Notes under the pieces: model-generated
The model's input: only the letters and a program-made list of their open reading frames with translations
Told to the model about the DNA's origin: nothing
Database searches by the model: none
Part shown: piece by piece, positions 1 through 5,314 of the stretch
Numbering within the stretch: position 1 is the stretch's first letter
Layout of the letters: every line of letters begins with the position of its first letter
Translations under genes and position numbers: made by a program
DNA from: an uncultured Flavobacteriaceae bacterium
GTDB lineage: Bacteria; Bacteroidota; Bacteroidia; Flavobacteriales; Flavobacteriaceae
DNA length: 6,018 bases
NCBI GenBank assembly: GCA_938018045.1
Contig: CALIIP010000193.1
Coordinates: 1 to 6,018 of the forward strand
Direction: 5' to 3'

Positions 1-51
1 CGCATATTCATCGTTTCTTTTCCCTTTCTACTTCGTTTAAAAAATAAACCG

Positions 52-63
52 TAGCTATAGCTA
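52..63. repeat. 12-bp perfect palindrome in otherwise featureless left edge
   Basis: TAGCTATAGCTA reads the same on both strands and is followed 7 bases later by a run of seven T (71-77). It is A+T-rich and a weak terminator at best. I see no gene in 1-89 on either strand; the only reading frames there are very short. Confidence 0.3.
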
Positions 64-89
64 TGCTTGATTTTTTTGCCTTGCATAAA

Positions 90-282
90 GAAAAAATAAT
101 TCAATGAATTTATACGAATTTTTTAATCACAAATCGTATTACACGATGTCTTCAAACTGTTGAACAATCGATTCGTGAGGTGGGCAAGAAAAAGGTATAA
201 GTGTTGCAAAACAATTATAAATCGTGCATATCAATGGTTTTATAGGGTTAAGGAACAATTCCCAAACCTATTTTATCATTGA
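90..282 (+). pseudogene. Decayed C-terminus of a group II intron reverse transcriptase/maturase
   Basis: This is a remnant of the intron-encoded protein that helps a group II intron splice and retrotranspose. In the frame of base 127 the translation reads SQIVLHDVFKLLNN, then FVRWARKRYKCC, then RAYQWFYRVKEQFPNLFYH up to a TGA at 280-282. The RWxxxKYK-like block followed by a Trp/Arg-rich stretch and a terminal LFxHW is the familiar C-terminal signature of these proteins; here the last Trp codon appears to have become the stop. Just upstream, in another frame from about 96, IIQ-stop-IYTNF matches the usual IIQGWINYYGRF-type block, so there is at least one frameshift near 120-126 plus internal stops (TGA 105-107, TAA 124-126). 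The polymerase and most of the maturase domain are missing or lie left of the window. The fragment cannot make a working enzyme. Family assignment is from motif memory; a blastx would settle it. Confidence 0.82.
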
Positions 283-302
283 AAAATGAGATATACCATT
301 TG

Positions 303-407
303 AAAACGCTAATTTAGATTTGTATAACAAGAGCCGTTTGATGGGAGATCATCACGTACAGTTCTGTGAGAGGCTTGTGGTAAAAATTCCCTTGTCTCCT
401 CGGCTAT
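303..407 (+). ncRNA. Group II intron 3' end: domains V and VI
   Basis: Domain V occupies 331-364. It opens with GAGCCG, carrying the AGC catalytic triad at 332-334. It has a five-pair upper stem (340-344 with 349-353) capped by a GAGA tetraloop (345-348), and closes with GTTC at 361-364. One lower-stem pair is broken: C335 faces A360, where a G is expected. Domain VI follows at about 366-400, and the 3' boundary is probably near CTAT at 404-407. It lies 20 bases downstream of the maturase remnant, as expected for a bacterial group II intron. Domains I-III are not in the window, so this is a 3' fragment. A related, more eroded copy lies at 3425-3521. Confidence 0.85.
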
Positions 408-426
408 TTAACGTTAGTCAGAAAAA

Positions 427-1438
427 ATGAAAACACTACTAAGTTTTATTATACTAATAAATGCAATTATGCATACTCAAGCTCAGAATGAATTGAATAG
501 AATAGAAGAAAGTAATTTTTTTTCAAATGGAACTGAGGTTTTCTATGTCTTATCTAACAAATTTAATTCTTCTGGTTTTCTTTCAGAACATACAGGATTT
601 GATAATCTTGAAATTTCTAATTTAGATGAAGGAAAAATGTTTGACAATAAAGTCTTTATTATTTCGAAAAAAACATTTTCAGAAAAATACAATTCTCATT
701 TTCAGTATAGAAAAAAAAATGACTCTTGCTATAGAAATTCCAAAAATCAATTTGAATGGATTTAAAATAGTGGGTAAAAATTATGGTATATTTAAAAGTG
801 CTGTATTTTATACATTTAACAAAATTAAAAATGTCGATATTTTGAGCTTTCGTATTATTTTAGATAATGATTACGAAACCTTATCTAAAGATAATAACTC
901 TGTTTTTTTTCAGGAAAAAGCGATACAATTTGCAAACCCAAAGACCTTCAAAACCTTAGAAAATGGCTATACTAAAGATGACAAGTACGTCTTTAAAAAA
1001 GGTGGTGAAATCATTAAAAAAGCAGACCCTAAAACCTTTCAAGTATTAACTTACACCTATCAAAGAGATAAAAAAAATGTATTTATACCAGGCGAAATCA
1101 CGGAAATAGATGTAAAATCATTTAAAATATTAGAATGTAACAATCAGGGTAGAAAACAGAAATCCTTATATGCAACTGATAAAAACTATGCTTATTTTCA
1201 AGGAAAAATAATTCCAAATGCAGATGTTAAAACATTTTATTTAATTGAATCTGATGCGCCTTACCAAACCTATGCTATTGATAAAAATAAAGTTTATTAT
1301 TCAGGGAAGAAACTAAAAGATGCAGATCCAACAACATTTAAGTTAAACACCAATAAGACCTCTAGTAATTATTATGATGCTAAAGACAAGAACTACACCT
1401 ACATAAGAGATAAAAAAACTATTACTAAAAATAAGTGA
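427..1438 (+). pseudogene. DKNYY-repeat secreted protein, frameshifted and 3'-truncated
   Basis: The first part (frame of 427, to 765) starts with a clear signal peptide, MKTLLSFIILINAIMHTQA with probable cleavage before Gln20, so an exported protein is expected. The rest is in the next frame (to 1438) and carries tandem DKNYY-family repeats, each a DKNxVYY-GK segment followed by ADPKTFxxL; examples begin near DKYVF, DKKNVF, DKNYAYF, DKNKVYY and DKNYTYI. The two frames meet at nine A residues (711-719). Eight A would give one open frame of about 336 residues, so a single-base insertion, a sequencing error or slippage is implied. The last repeat stops at KTITKNK, just where an ADxxTF block should follow, and its final codons overlap the IS91 remnant; the gene therefore seems cut short. 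No function is established for this family beyond its repeat architecture. It starts 20 bases after the intron boundary, so its original promoter may be lost. Confidence 0.75.
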
Positions 1439-1785
1439 CTGGAAGCAAATCTTCTGAACGTTTCAATAACCACCGCTCCTTGTTGACACCTTGACAATTA
1501 GGACAATGACGATTCCCACAAGAATTATAATGTACTCTGGTAACTACAGCTTATACATCCCTCCTTGTCACTACCCAAAACTGCCGTGCGACAATCTCCA
1601 ATCAATCCCAATACTTTTAATTGATCCCAGTGGAGCGTATTATTAGCCATCACAGAACCAACTGTATTGCCGTACGCTATTTTGCTTACAGCCACGACTC
1701 CGCACATACAGAACTCTAACCCTTTGAGGCATCCAAATTTTTGGACAACATGTCCTACGATCATAGCAGTTAAGTGATGAATCAA
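1428..1785 (-). pseudogene. IS91-family transposase N-terminal zinc-binding fragment
   Basis: Read on the minus strand, this encodes the N-terminal zinc-binding region of an IS91-type transposase (rolling-circle Y2 family). From high to low coordinates the translation gives an AYGNT segment, then WDQLKVLGLIGDCRTAVLGS, then a CxxC (GCISC). After a frameshift near 1533-1538 it continues HYNSCGNRHCPNCQG, VNKERWLLKRSEDLLPVTYF. CRTA, the CxxC pair, the NRHCPxCQ block and LLPVxYFHVVFTLP are hallmarks of the family. The match stops after TYF, where HVVFTLP should follow; beyond that point is the DKNYY gene. The catalytic domain with the paired tyrosines is absent, so the element is dead. The minus-strand open frame 1525-1785 is only the part before the frameshift. 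The first roughly 35 residues of that frame are not clearly family-like, so the true 5' limit is uncertain. Confidence 0.85.
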
Positions 1786-1835
1786 AAGGTTCTTGTATAT
1801 TTGATATAGCGTAACGACCTTATAGAATGAAAGTT

Positions 1836-1868
1836 ATAGCATATTAATCGTTTAATAATTAATGCTAT
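1836..1868. repeat. A+T-rich stem-loop in the gap 1786-2019
   Basis: The arms ATAGC-ATTAAT (left, with a 2-base bulge at 1841-1842) and ATTAAT-GCTAT (right) can form an 11-bp stem with a loop of about nine bases. There is no T-run directly after it, so it is not a convincing terminator. The rest of 1786-2019 shows no gene, no clear promoter box and no further transposase similarity. Confidence 0.4.
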
Positions 1869-2019
1869 TGATAGCTACTGTCAAGTACTATGAATAAAAG
1901 GGTTTATCACAATCAATACAAACTAAATAGCAAACTATTAATAACTACAGATTTTGTCTTACTTGTGACACATGTATTAAACATTCGCAGGCATTCAAAA
2001 CAGTATAAAATAATAATAC

Positions 2020-2454
2020 ATGGCAAAGAATAAAACAATTCAAACTGAAGTCAATGTAATTGATTTTATTAATTCATATGTTGACAATGAGCAAAAGAAA
2101 ATCGACAGCAATAATTTAATTGAATTAATGGAGAAATGGTCCGGTTTTAAACCTAAAATGTGGGGACCAACTATTATTGGTTTTGGTAGCTATCACTACA
2201 AATATAAAAGCGGACATGAAGGAGATGCTCCTTTGCTTGGTTTCTCGCCACGAAAAGGGCAGTTTTCGCTATATATCTATTCGAAAACCGATAAGAGTGA
2301 TGAATTATTGAAAGATTTTGGCAAATTTAAAATGGGGAAAGCCTGTATCTATGTTAAAAAACTTGCTGATATTGACATTTCAATTTTAGAAAAACTATGT
2401 ATAGAAACAATTGGATATCTCAACAAACATCATGAATGTGCATGTAGAAGTTAA
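2020..2454 (+). CDS. DUF1801 domain protein
   Basis: A 144-residue cytosolic protein without signal peptide or membrane segments. It matches the DUF1801 (YdhG-like) family seen widely in Flavobacteriia: an N-terminal VxDFIN helix (residues about 12-19), a LIELMEKWSGFKPKMWGP block, then GFGSYHYKYKSGHEGDAPLL and GFSPRKGQFSLYIY in the centre. A basic region (GKFKMGKACIYVKKLADIDI) and a helix follow near the C-terminus. Its length is normal for the family, so it looks intact. The biochemical role of the family is not settled. It stands alone: the gap to the left is 234 bases from the IS91 fragment and the next gene is about 100 bases downstream, so it is probably a single-gene unit. The ATG at 2020 gives the usual MAKNK-type N-terminus. 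Confidence 0.88.
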   Translation: MAKNKTIQTEVNVIDFINSYVDNEQKKIDSNNLIELMEKWSGFKPKMWGPTIIGFGSYHYKYKSGHEGDAPLLGFSPRKGQFSLYIYSKTDKSDELLKDFGKFKMGKACIYVKKLADIDISILEKLCIETIGYLNKHHECACRS

Positions 2455-2491
2455 TAACGACTCATCAACACTGAAAAAAAATCATTGCACC

Positions 2492-2524
2492 TTGCGGATG
2501 TCATACGTCATATACTAAGTTTTG
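2492..2524 (+). promoter_or_regulatory. Possible Bacteroidota-type promoter for the secreted protein gene
   Basis: A TTG at 2492-2494 is followed after 21 bases by TAAGTTTTG at 2516-2524, which resembles the TTG / TAnnTTTG pair used by the main sigma factor of Bacteroidota but has one extra base inside the -7 box. It lies 32 bases upstream of the ATG at 2557. It is a weak match and could be chance. Confidence 0.25.
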
Positions 2525-2556
2525 TTTGTTAACACTAGAAAATCAATAGTAATAAA

Positions 2557-3168
2557 ATGATACTAAATCAGTTATTTATATTCTTAAGCTTCTTTATCCC
2601 CATAAAGTATCAATGCAACTGCCAAAATGAATTTAGAAATTCAGAAAATAAAAACTCAATCATTTTTAAAGGAAAATATAAAAAAAGTGAAACAGAAACT
2701 GATACTCTTTGGGTTTCTCATAATGACACAATTGTATTTAAAAAAGAAGAGGTAATTACTACTCGTCCTTGTAGTAATCCAGAATTATCAACGAAGTATA
2801 ATTTGATAACTCCTATAAACAATGCCTATTATTTCATTTATAATGAAAAACAGCAATTAATTAAAGAAGGAAAATACACGTATGAATATACCCATATAGG
2901 AGCTACAAAAAAATCAGGAAGCTTTTATAATTCAAAAGATTACCATTATGACAGCAACGGATGCGTAGATATAATATATTACACCGCGGATGGTAGAAAT
3001 CATAAAGCAGAACATTTTGACAAAAAGAACAGATTAAATAAAATACGATATTTTGACAAAAAATCATCGGATATTGAAAAAATTGAGATCTACAAAAAAG
3101 GCAAACTTAAAGAAACTAAAATCTACACTAGTTTTAACAAGTATTATACAATTAAAGCAAGTGATTAA
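2557..3168 (+). CDS. Secreted hypothetical protein with YD/MORN-like strand repeats
   Basis: A 203-residue protein I do not recognise. The first 19-23 residues are hydrophobic (LNQLFIFLSFFIPI) and are followed by QCNCQNE, which looks like an export signal. Cys20 and Cys22 are near the cleavage region, but the residue at -3 is not the Leu of a normal lipobox, so a lipoprotein is possible but not supported. The remainder alternates short charged strands: FKGKYKK, KEGKYTYEY, DYHYDSNGCVDIIYYTADG, KAEHFDKKNRLNKIRYFDKK, KIEIYKKGKLKETKIY. This spacing resembles the YD or MORN-like repeats of cell-surface and YwqK-like proteins, but no domain can be named with confidence. It is on the same strand as the DUF1801 gene but 100 bases away, so it is probably a separate unit. 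Lys-rich, A+T-rich composition is like its neighbours. Confidence 0.75.
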   Translation: MILNQLFIFLSFFIPIKYQCNCQNEFRNSENKNSIIFKGKYKKSETETDTLWVSHNDTIVFKKEEVITTRPCSNPELSTKYNLITPINNAYYFIYNEKQQLIKEGKYTYEYTHIGATKKSGSFYNSKDYHYDSNGCVDIIYYTADGRNHKAEHFDKKNRLNKIRYFDKKSSDIEKIEIYKKGKLKETKIYTSFNKYYTIKASD

Positions 3169-3424
3169 AACAGCGTTCAAAAAAATATATTGTTCAACAA
3201 AAGTTATAATTAATACTAATTTAGGCATAAAACTAGGCTTGTCTAATCTTTTTGATTTACAACTTCATTTTTCTTTTACATTTTGGTAGTCGTAGTCCTC
3301 TCGGTGGGTTTTATAAATAAAAAGACATATATCAAACCTCATTTAGAAAAAAAATCATTTCTAATTCTTATGAGTATTGACCAAAAAAGAACCCTCATCA
3401 AACATTAGAATAGTTTGGTGATGT
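3169..3424. other. Gene-free stretch with one stem-loop
   Basis: No credible gene on either strand; the only longer plus-strand frame (to 3289) is an out-of-frame shadow of the preceding gene's end. The only local structure I see is a bulged hairpin at 3396-3423 (CATCAAAC pairing with GTTTGGTGATG). If the second intron remnant once extended further left, this could be part of it, but nothing shows that directly. Confidence 0.5.
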
Positions 3425-3524
3425 AAAATAGCATATTTTAGAGTTGTACAATAAGAGACATATTCATAGGAGGCTATCACATATAGACTTAGGTTAAAAA
3501 CCCCATTGTATACTCGACTACGAC
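3289..3524. repeat. 9-bp inverted repeat bracketing the second intron remnant
   Basis: GTCGTAGTC at 3289-3297 is the exact reverse complement of GACTACGAC at 3516-3524. The right arm spans the predicted 3' boundary of the group II intron remnant (3521). The arms are 218 bases apart. This might mark the ends of a small derived element or be coincidence. Confidence 0.4.
3425..3521 (+). ncRNA. Second, degenerate group II intron 3' end
   Basis: This is a decayed relative of the intron end at 303-407. Bases 3437-3459 match 313-335 at 19 of 23 positions, through the start of domain V. The domain V equivalent (3455-3490) keeps an upper stem (ATAG 3466-3469 with CTAT 3474-3477) around a four-base loop GAGG. 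It has lost the catalytic AGC, which reads AGA here, and its lower stem is irregular. The domain VI region is shortened by about ten bases but keeps GG-T-AAAAA, CCC, TTGT and finally CTCGACTAC, against CTCGGCTAT in the first copy. No maturase remnant is found upstream. It cannot be an active ribozyme. It lies about 85 bases upstream of the first TetR operator. Confidence 0.72.
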
Positions 3525-3605
3525 ATCGCTAGCTCTAACTGAAAAGTAATCTTCAAGCATAGATAAATTTTCTCTAATCGATTTTTTTTGATTAATTTAC
3601 AAATC

Positions 3606-3619
3606 ATACTAATTAGTAT
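3606..3619. promoter_or_regulatory. TetR-type operator O1, upstream of the repressor gene
   Basis: ATACTAATTAGTAT is a perfect 14-bp palindrome ending 5 bases before the ATG at 3625. Thirteen of its 14 bases recur in the palindrome at 4220-4233, just after the same gene. A repressor bound here would cover the start region, so autoregulation is the natural inference. No clean -7 box is visible; a T-run ending in TTG (3582-3590) lies upstream. Confidence 0.75.
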
Positions 3620-3624
3620 TTTCT

Positions 3625-4215
3625 ATGACAAAAGCCTCAAATACACGACATACAATTCTAGAAAAAGCGTTTGACTTAATTTATAAAAAAAGTTATCAAA
3701 CCACGAGTATTGATGAAATCATTGCAACTACAAAAGTTACAAAAGGTGCTTTCTACTATCATTTCAAAACAAAAGACGAAATGGGAATCGCCATTATTAA
3801 TGAAATTATTAAACCGACAATGCAGGATACTTTTATTCTTCCATTGCAAAACACTTCGAATCCAATCGAAAAAATCTATCAAATGACTAAATTTTTGTTG
3901 TTAGAAAATCCATTCCTAAAACTTGAATATGGATGTCCAACAGGAAATTTGACACAAGAAATGACCCCTTGGAATATTGAATTTTCAAAAGTTTTAAAGG
4001 AGTTAGTAATAGAATGGCAAACTACAATAGAAATTAGTTTACAAAAAGGAATTGAAAGCCAAAAAGTAAATAACAAAGTAAACCCAAAACAAGTTGCCTA
4101 TTTTATTATGTCAAGTTATTGGGGGATTAGAAATTTCGGGAAAATTTATAATAATACAGACTGCTATCACGCATATTTAAAAGAACTTAAGCTATATCTA
4201 AACAATTTACACTAA
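3625..4215 (+). CDS. TetR/AcrR-family transcriptional repressor
   Basis: A 196-residue one-component regulator of normal family length. The N-terminal DNA-binding domain covers about residues 8-53: helix 1 (HTILEKAFDLIYKKSY), then TTSIDEIIATTKVTKGAFYYHFKTKDEM, a textbook TetR helix-turn-helix with the conserved KGAFYYHF recognition-helix end at 40-47. The usual Gly before the TTxxDI block is Ser23 here (KKSYQ). The C-terminal all-helical ligand and dimerisation domain includes GCPTGNLTQEM at about 103-113, typical of one AcrR-like branch, and WGIRNFGKIY near the C-terminus. The ligand cannot be read from sequence. Matching palindromes lie just before (3606-3619) and just after (4214-4239) the gene, so it probably represses both itself and the membrane-protein operon downstream on the same strand. 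The ATG at 3625 gives the standard start for the domain. Confidence 0.95.
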   Translation: MTKASNTRHTILEKAFDLIYKKSYQTTSIDEIIATTKVTKGAFYYHFKTKDEMGIAIINEIIKPTMQDTFILPLQNTSNPIEKIYQMTKFLLLENPFLKLEYGCPTGNLTQEMTPWNIEFSKVLKELVIEWQTTIEISLQKGIESQKVNNKVNPKQVAYFIMSSYWGIRNFGKIYNNTDCYHAYLKELKLYLNNLH

Positions 4216-4239
4216 AAACATACCAATTAGTATGTTTTT
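4214..4239. promoter_or_regulatory. TetR-type operator O2; long palindrome at the repressor stop codon
   Basis: A 26-bp palindrome with a single mismatched pair (C4224 against A4229). Its core is ACATACCAATTAGTATGT (4218-4235), flanked by A and T runs. It contains the same 14-base motif as O1 with one change. It starts inside the TAA of the repressor gene and ends 2 bases before the -7 box at 4242-4249, so a bound dimer would block the downstream promoter. As RNA it would form a stem with a short tail of U, so it might also act as a weak terminator for the repressor transcript; that second role is speculative. Confidence 0.8.
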
Positions 4240-4241
4240 GT

Positions 4242-4249
4242 TATCTTTG
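4242..4249 (+). promoter_or_regulatory. -7 box TATCTTTG of the membrane-protein operon
   Basis: TATCTTTG fits the TAnnTTTG consensus of the primary promoter of Bacteroidota exactly. No good TTG is found at the usual -33 distance; that position is occupied by the operator palindrome. Transcription would be expected to start around 4254-4258, which affects the choice of start codon of the next gene. Confidence 0.65.
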
Positions 4250-4272
4250 TGATATTATTAAATATCTCATTG

Positions 4273-4731
4273 GTGTATCAAGGCTTAATTTATATTCATT
4301 CTATTATTCGGTGGCTTGTTATAATCACTCTTGTTTTTTCCATTTACAGAGCATATAGAGGTTATTTTCTAAATCTAAAATTTTCAAAATTCGACAATAT
4401 TGTTCGGCATTGGACTGCTACAACAGCTCATATTCAGTTAATTATTGGCATTTTACTTTACTCTCAAAGTCCAATAATCAAATACTATTGGCATAATTTT
4501 AATGATGCAATAAAAAGTTTAGATAGTACATTCTTTGGTTTTATTCATCTTATCTTAATGCTTCACGCAATCGTTTTAATAACTATCGGTTCAGCATTAA
4601 GTAAGAGAAGAACAGAGGATAAGACAAAATTTAAAATAATCTTGCTTTGGTATTCTATATCACTTATCATCATTTTCATAGCTATTCCTTGGCCGTTTTC
4701 ACCATTAGCAAACAGACCTTATTTTAGATAA
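4273..4731 (+). CDS. Multi-pass inner-membrane protein with membrane-proximal histidines
   Basis: About 152 residues from the GTG at 4273. An upstream in-frame GTG at 4249 would give 160, but it overlaps the -7 box and would precede the expected transcript start; starting at 4273 gives a compact MYQGLIYIHSIIRW opening. Four hydrophobic segments are visible at roughly residues 3-28, 48-63, 87-108 and 121-142, separated by charged loops (RAYRGYFLNLKFSKFDN; SKRRTEDKTKF). Histidines occur in or beside the helices at about 9, 46, 53, 92 and 98, in IHSIIRW, RHWTATTAHIQ and HLILMLHAI. Similar small Bacteroidota proteins are sometimes labelled cytochrome b-like, and heme binding is conceivable, but nothing here proves it. 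The stop is 2 nt before the DUF3817 gene, and the gene is probably under the TetR operator O2. Confidence 0.85.
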   Translation: MYQGLIYIHSIIRWLVIITLVFSIYRAYRGYFLNLKFSKFDNIVRHWTATTAHIQLIIGILLYSQSPIIKYYWHNFNDAIKSLDSTFFGFIHLILMLHAIVLITIGSALSKRRTEDKTKFKIILLWYSISLIIIFIAIPWPFSPLANRPYFR

Positions 4732-4733
4732 TT

Positions 4734-5036
4734 ATGATACATCTTTTCAAAACAAAAATCGGAAGATTACGAATTATTGGATTTCTTGAAGGTGTTTCAT
4801 TATTGGTACTCGTTTTTATTGCCGTACCTATGAAATACTATTTTCACAATCCAAGTTTATCCAAAACATTAGGACCAATTCACGGAGCAATATTTTTACT
4901 TTTTATTTTCAATACCCTAAGTATCGGCGTTGAACAAAATTGGAAATTTAAAACAACTACCTGGAAAATAATTTTAGCTTGTTTTATTCCATTCGGCACA
5001 TTTTATATTGACAACAAAATTTTAAGCAAACTATGA
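4734..5036 (+). CDS. DUF3817 family membrane protein
   Basis: A 100-residue small inner-membrane protein with three probable membrane segments: about 12-31 (RIIGFLEGVSLLVLVFIAVP), 47-65 (GPIHGAIFLLFIFNTLS) and 75-90. The FLEGxSxLxLxFIAxPxKY opening with Glu19, the LGPxHG motif with His50 in the second helix, and the IPFGTFxxDxKIL ending are characteristic of DUF3817, and its length is normal. The biochemical role of the family is unknown. It starts 2 nt after the preceding stop, so the two membrane proteins are almost certainly co-transcribed and perhaps translationally coupled, which suggests a shared role in the membrane. Confidence 0.9.
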   Translation: MIHLFKTKIGRLRIIGFLEGVSLLVLVFIAVPMKYYFHNPSLSKTLGPIHGAIFLLFIFNTLSIGVEQNWKFKTTTWKIILACFIPFGTFYIDNKILSKL

Positions 5037-5089
5037 AAACGATACATCATTGGCGGAGCTTGGTCAGATCTCAAAAATTAGTGAACTAA
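5033..5089 (+). other. 18-codon ORF or scar of a lost gene between DUF3817 and the small HMA-like gene
   Basis: An ATG overlaps the DUF3817 stop (ATGA at 5033-5036) and opens MKTIHHWRSLVRSQKLVN before a TAA. The ATGA overlap looks like a coupled operon start, but the peptide resembles nothing I know. In another frame the same DNA reads RYIIGGAWSDLKN; an IIGGAxSG-like string is reminiscent of the start of a Rossmann-fold NAD(P)-binding protein. An eroded or deleted gene at this spot is therefore possible. Both ideas are weak. Confidence 0.3.
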
Positions 5090-5102
5090 AAATTTAAAAA
5101 AA

Positions 5103-5312
5103 ATGATATTCATTTTCAAAACAAGTGTACAGAACAAAAAACAAGTAAAAGAGTTAAAGCCGTATCTTGACAAGATACCCATTAAATCTCAATGGAGTTT
5201 TGACCTTGAAGACAGCGATAAAATTTTAAGAATTGACAGTGAAAACTGTTCGGCTAAAAAAATTATAAAATTATTAGAAAATCTAAATTTTGAATGTGAA
5301 GAACTTGAATAG
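5103..5312 (+). CDS. Small ferredoxin-fold (HMA-like) protein without CxxC
   Basis: A 69-residue soluble protein. The pattern fits a beta-alpha-beta-beta-alpha-beta order: MIFIFKTS, NKKQVKELKPYLDK, SQWSFDLED, KILRIDSE, SAKKIIKLLENL, FECEELE. This is the layout of heavy-metal-associated (HMA) and related ferredoxin-like small domains. The metal-binding CxxC that should sit after the first strand is absent; the only cysteines are in DSENCSA and FECEELE, so it is unlikely to be a classical copper chaperone. Similar short proteins occur in Flavobacteriia as conserved hypotheticals. It ends 2 nt before the methyltransferase ATG, so the two are probably translated from one message. A role as a small partner protein is inference only. 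Confidence 0.75.
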   Translation: MIFIFKTSVQNKKQVKELKPYLDKIPIKSQWSFDLEDSDKILRIDSENCSAKKIIKLLENLNFECEELE

Positions 5313-5314
5313 AT

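Noticed and set aside
9..60. Possible minus-strand gene start at the left edge (ATG at 11-9 with an upstream AAAGGGAAAAG string)
   Set aside because: Only three or four codons lie inside the window and purine-rich strings are common in this A+T-rich DNA.
315..322. TAGATTTG matches the TAnnTTTG promoter box
   Set aside because: It lies in the conserved intron sequence just before domain V, there is no TTG at proper spacing, and it is explained by intron homology.
1525..1785. Minus-strand 86-residue ORF as an independent gene
   Set aside because: It is the upstream frame of the frameshifted IS91 transposase remnant; the match continues in another frame beyond its stop.
2500..2515. Short repeat GTCATAC-GTCATA
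   Set aside because: Two near-identical 6-7 base units are too short to distinguish from chance.
407..2556. Integron-like cassette array (AACGTTAG at 410-417, TAACGAC at 1812 and 2454, single ORFs in a row)
   Set aside because: No pair of complementary core sites (RYYYAAC with GTTRRRY) or hairpin attC structure is found around any of the genes.
3053..3289. 78-residue plus-strand ORF
   Set aside because: It begins inside the secreted protein gene in another frame, is Lys-rich because of A-rich codons, and has no recognisable features.
3676..4076. Two minus-strand ORFs inside the TetR gene
   Set aside because: Both are antisense shadows of a well-supported TetR coding region.
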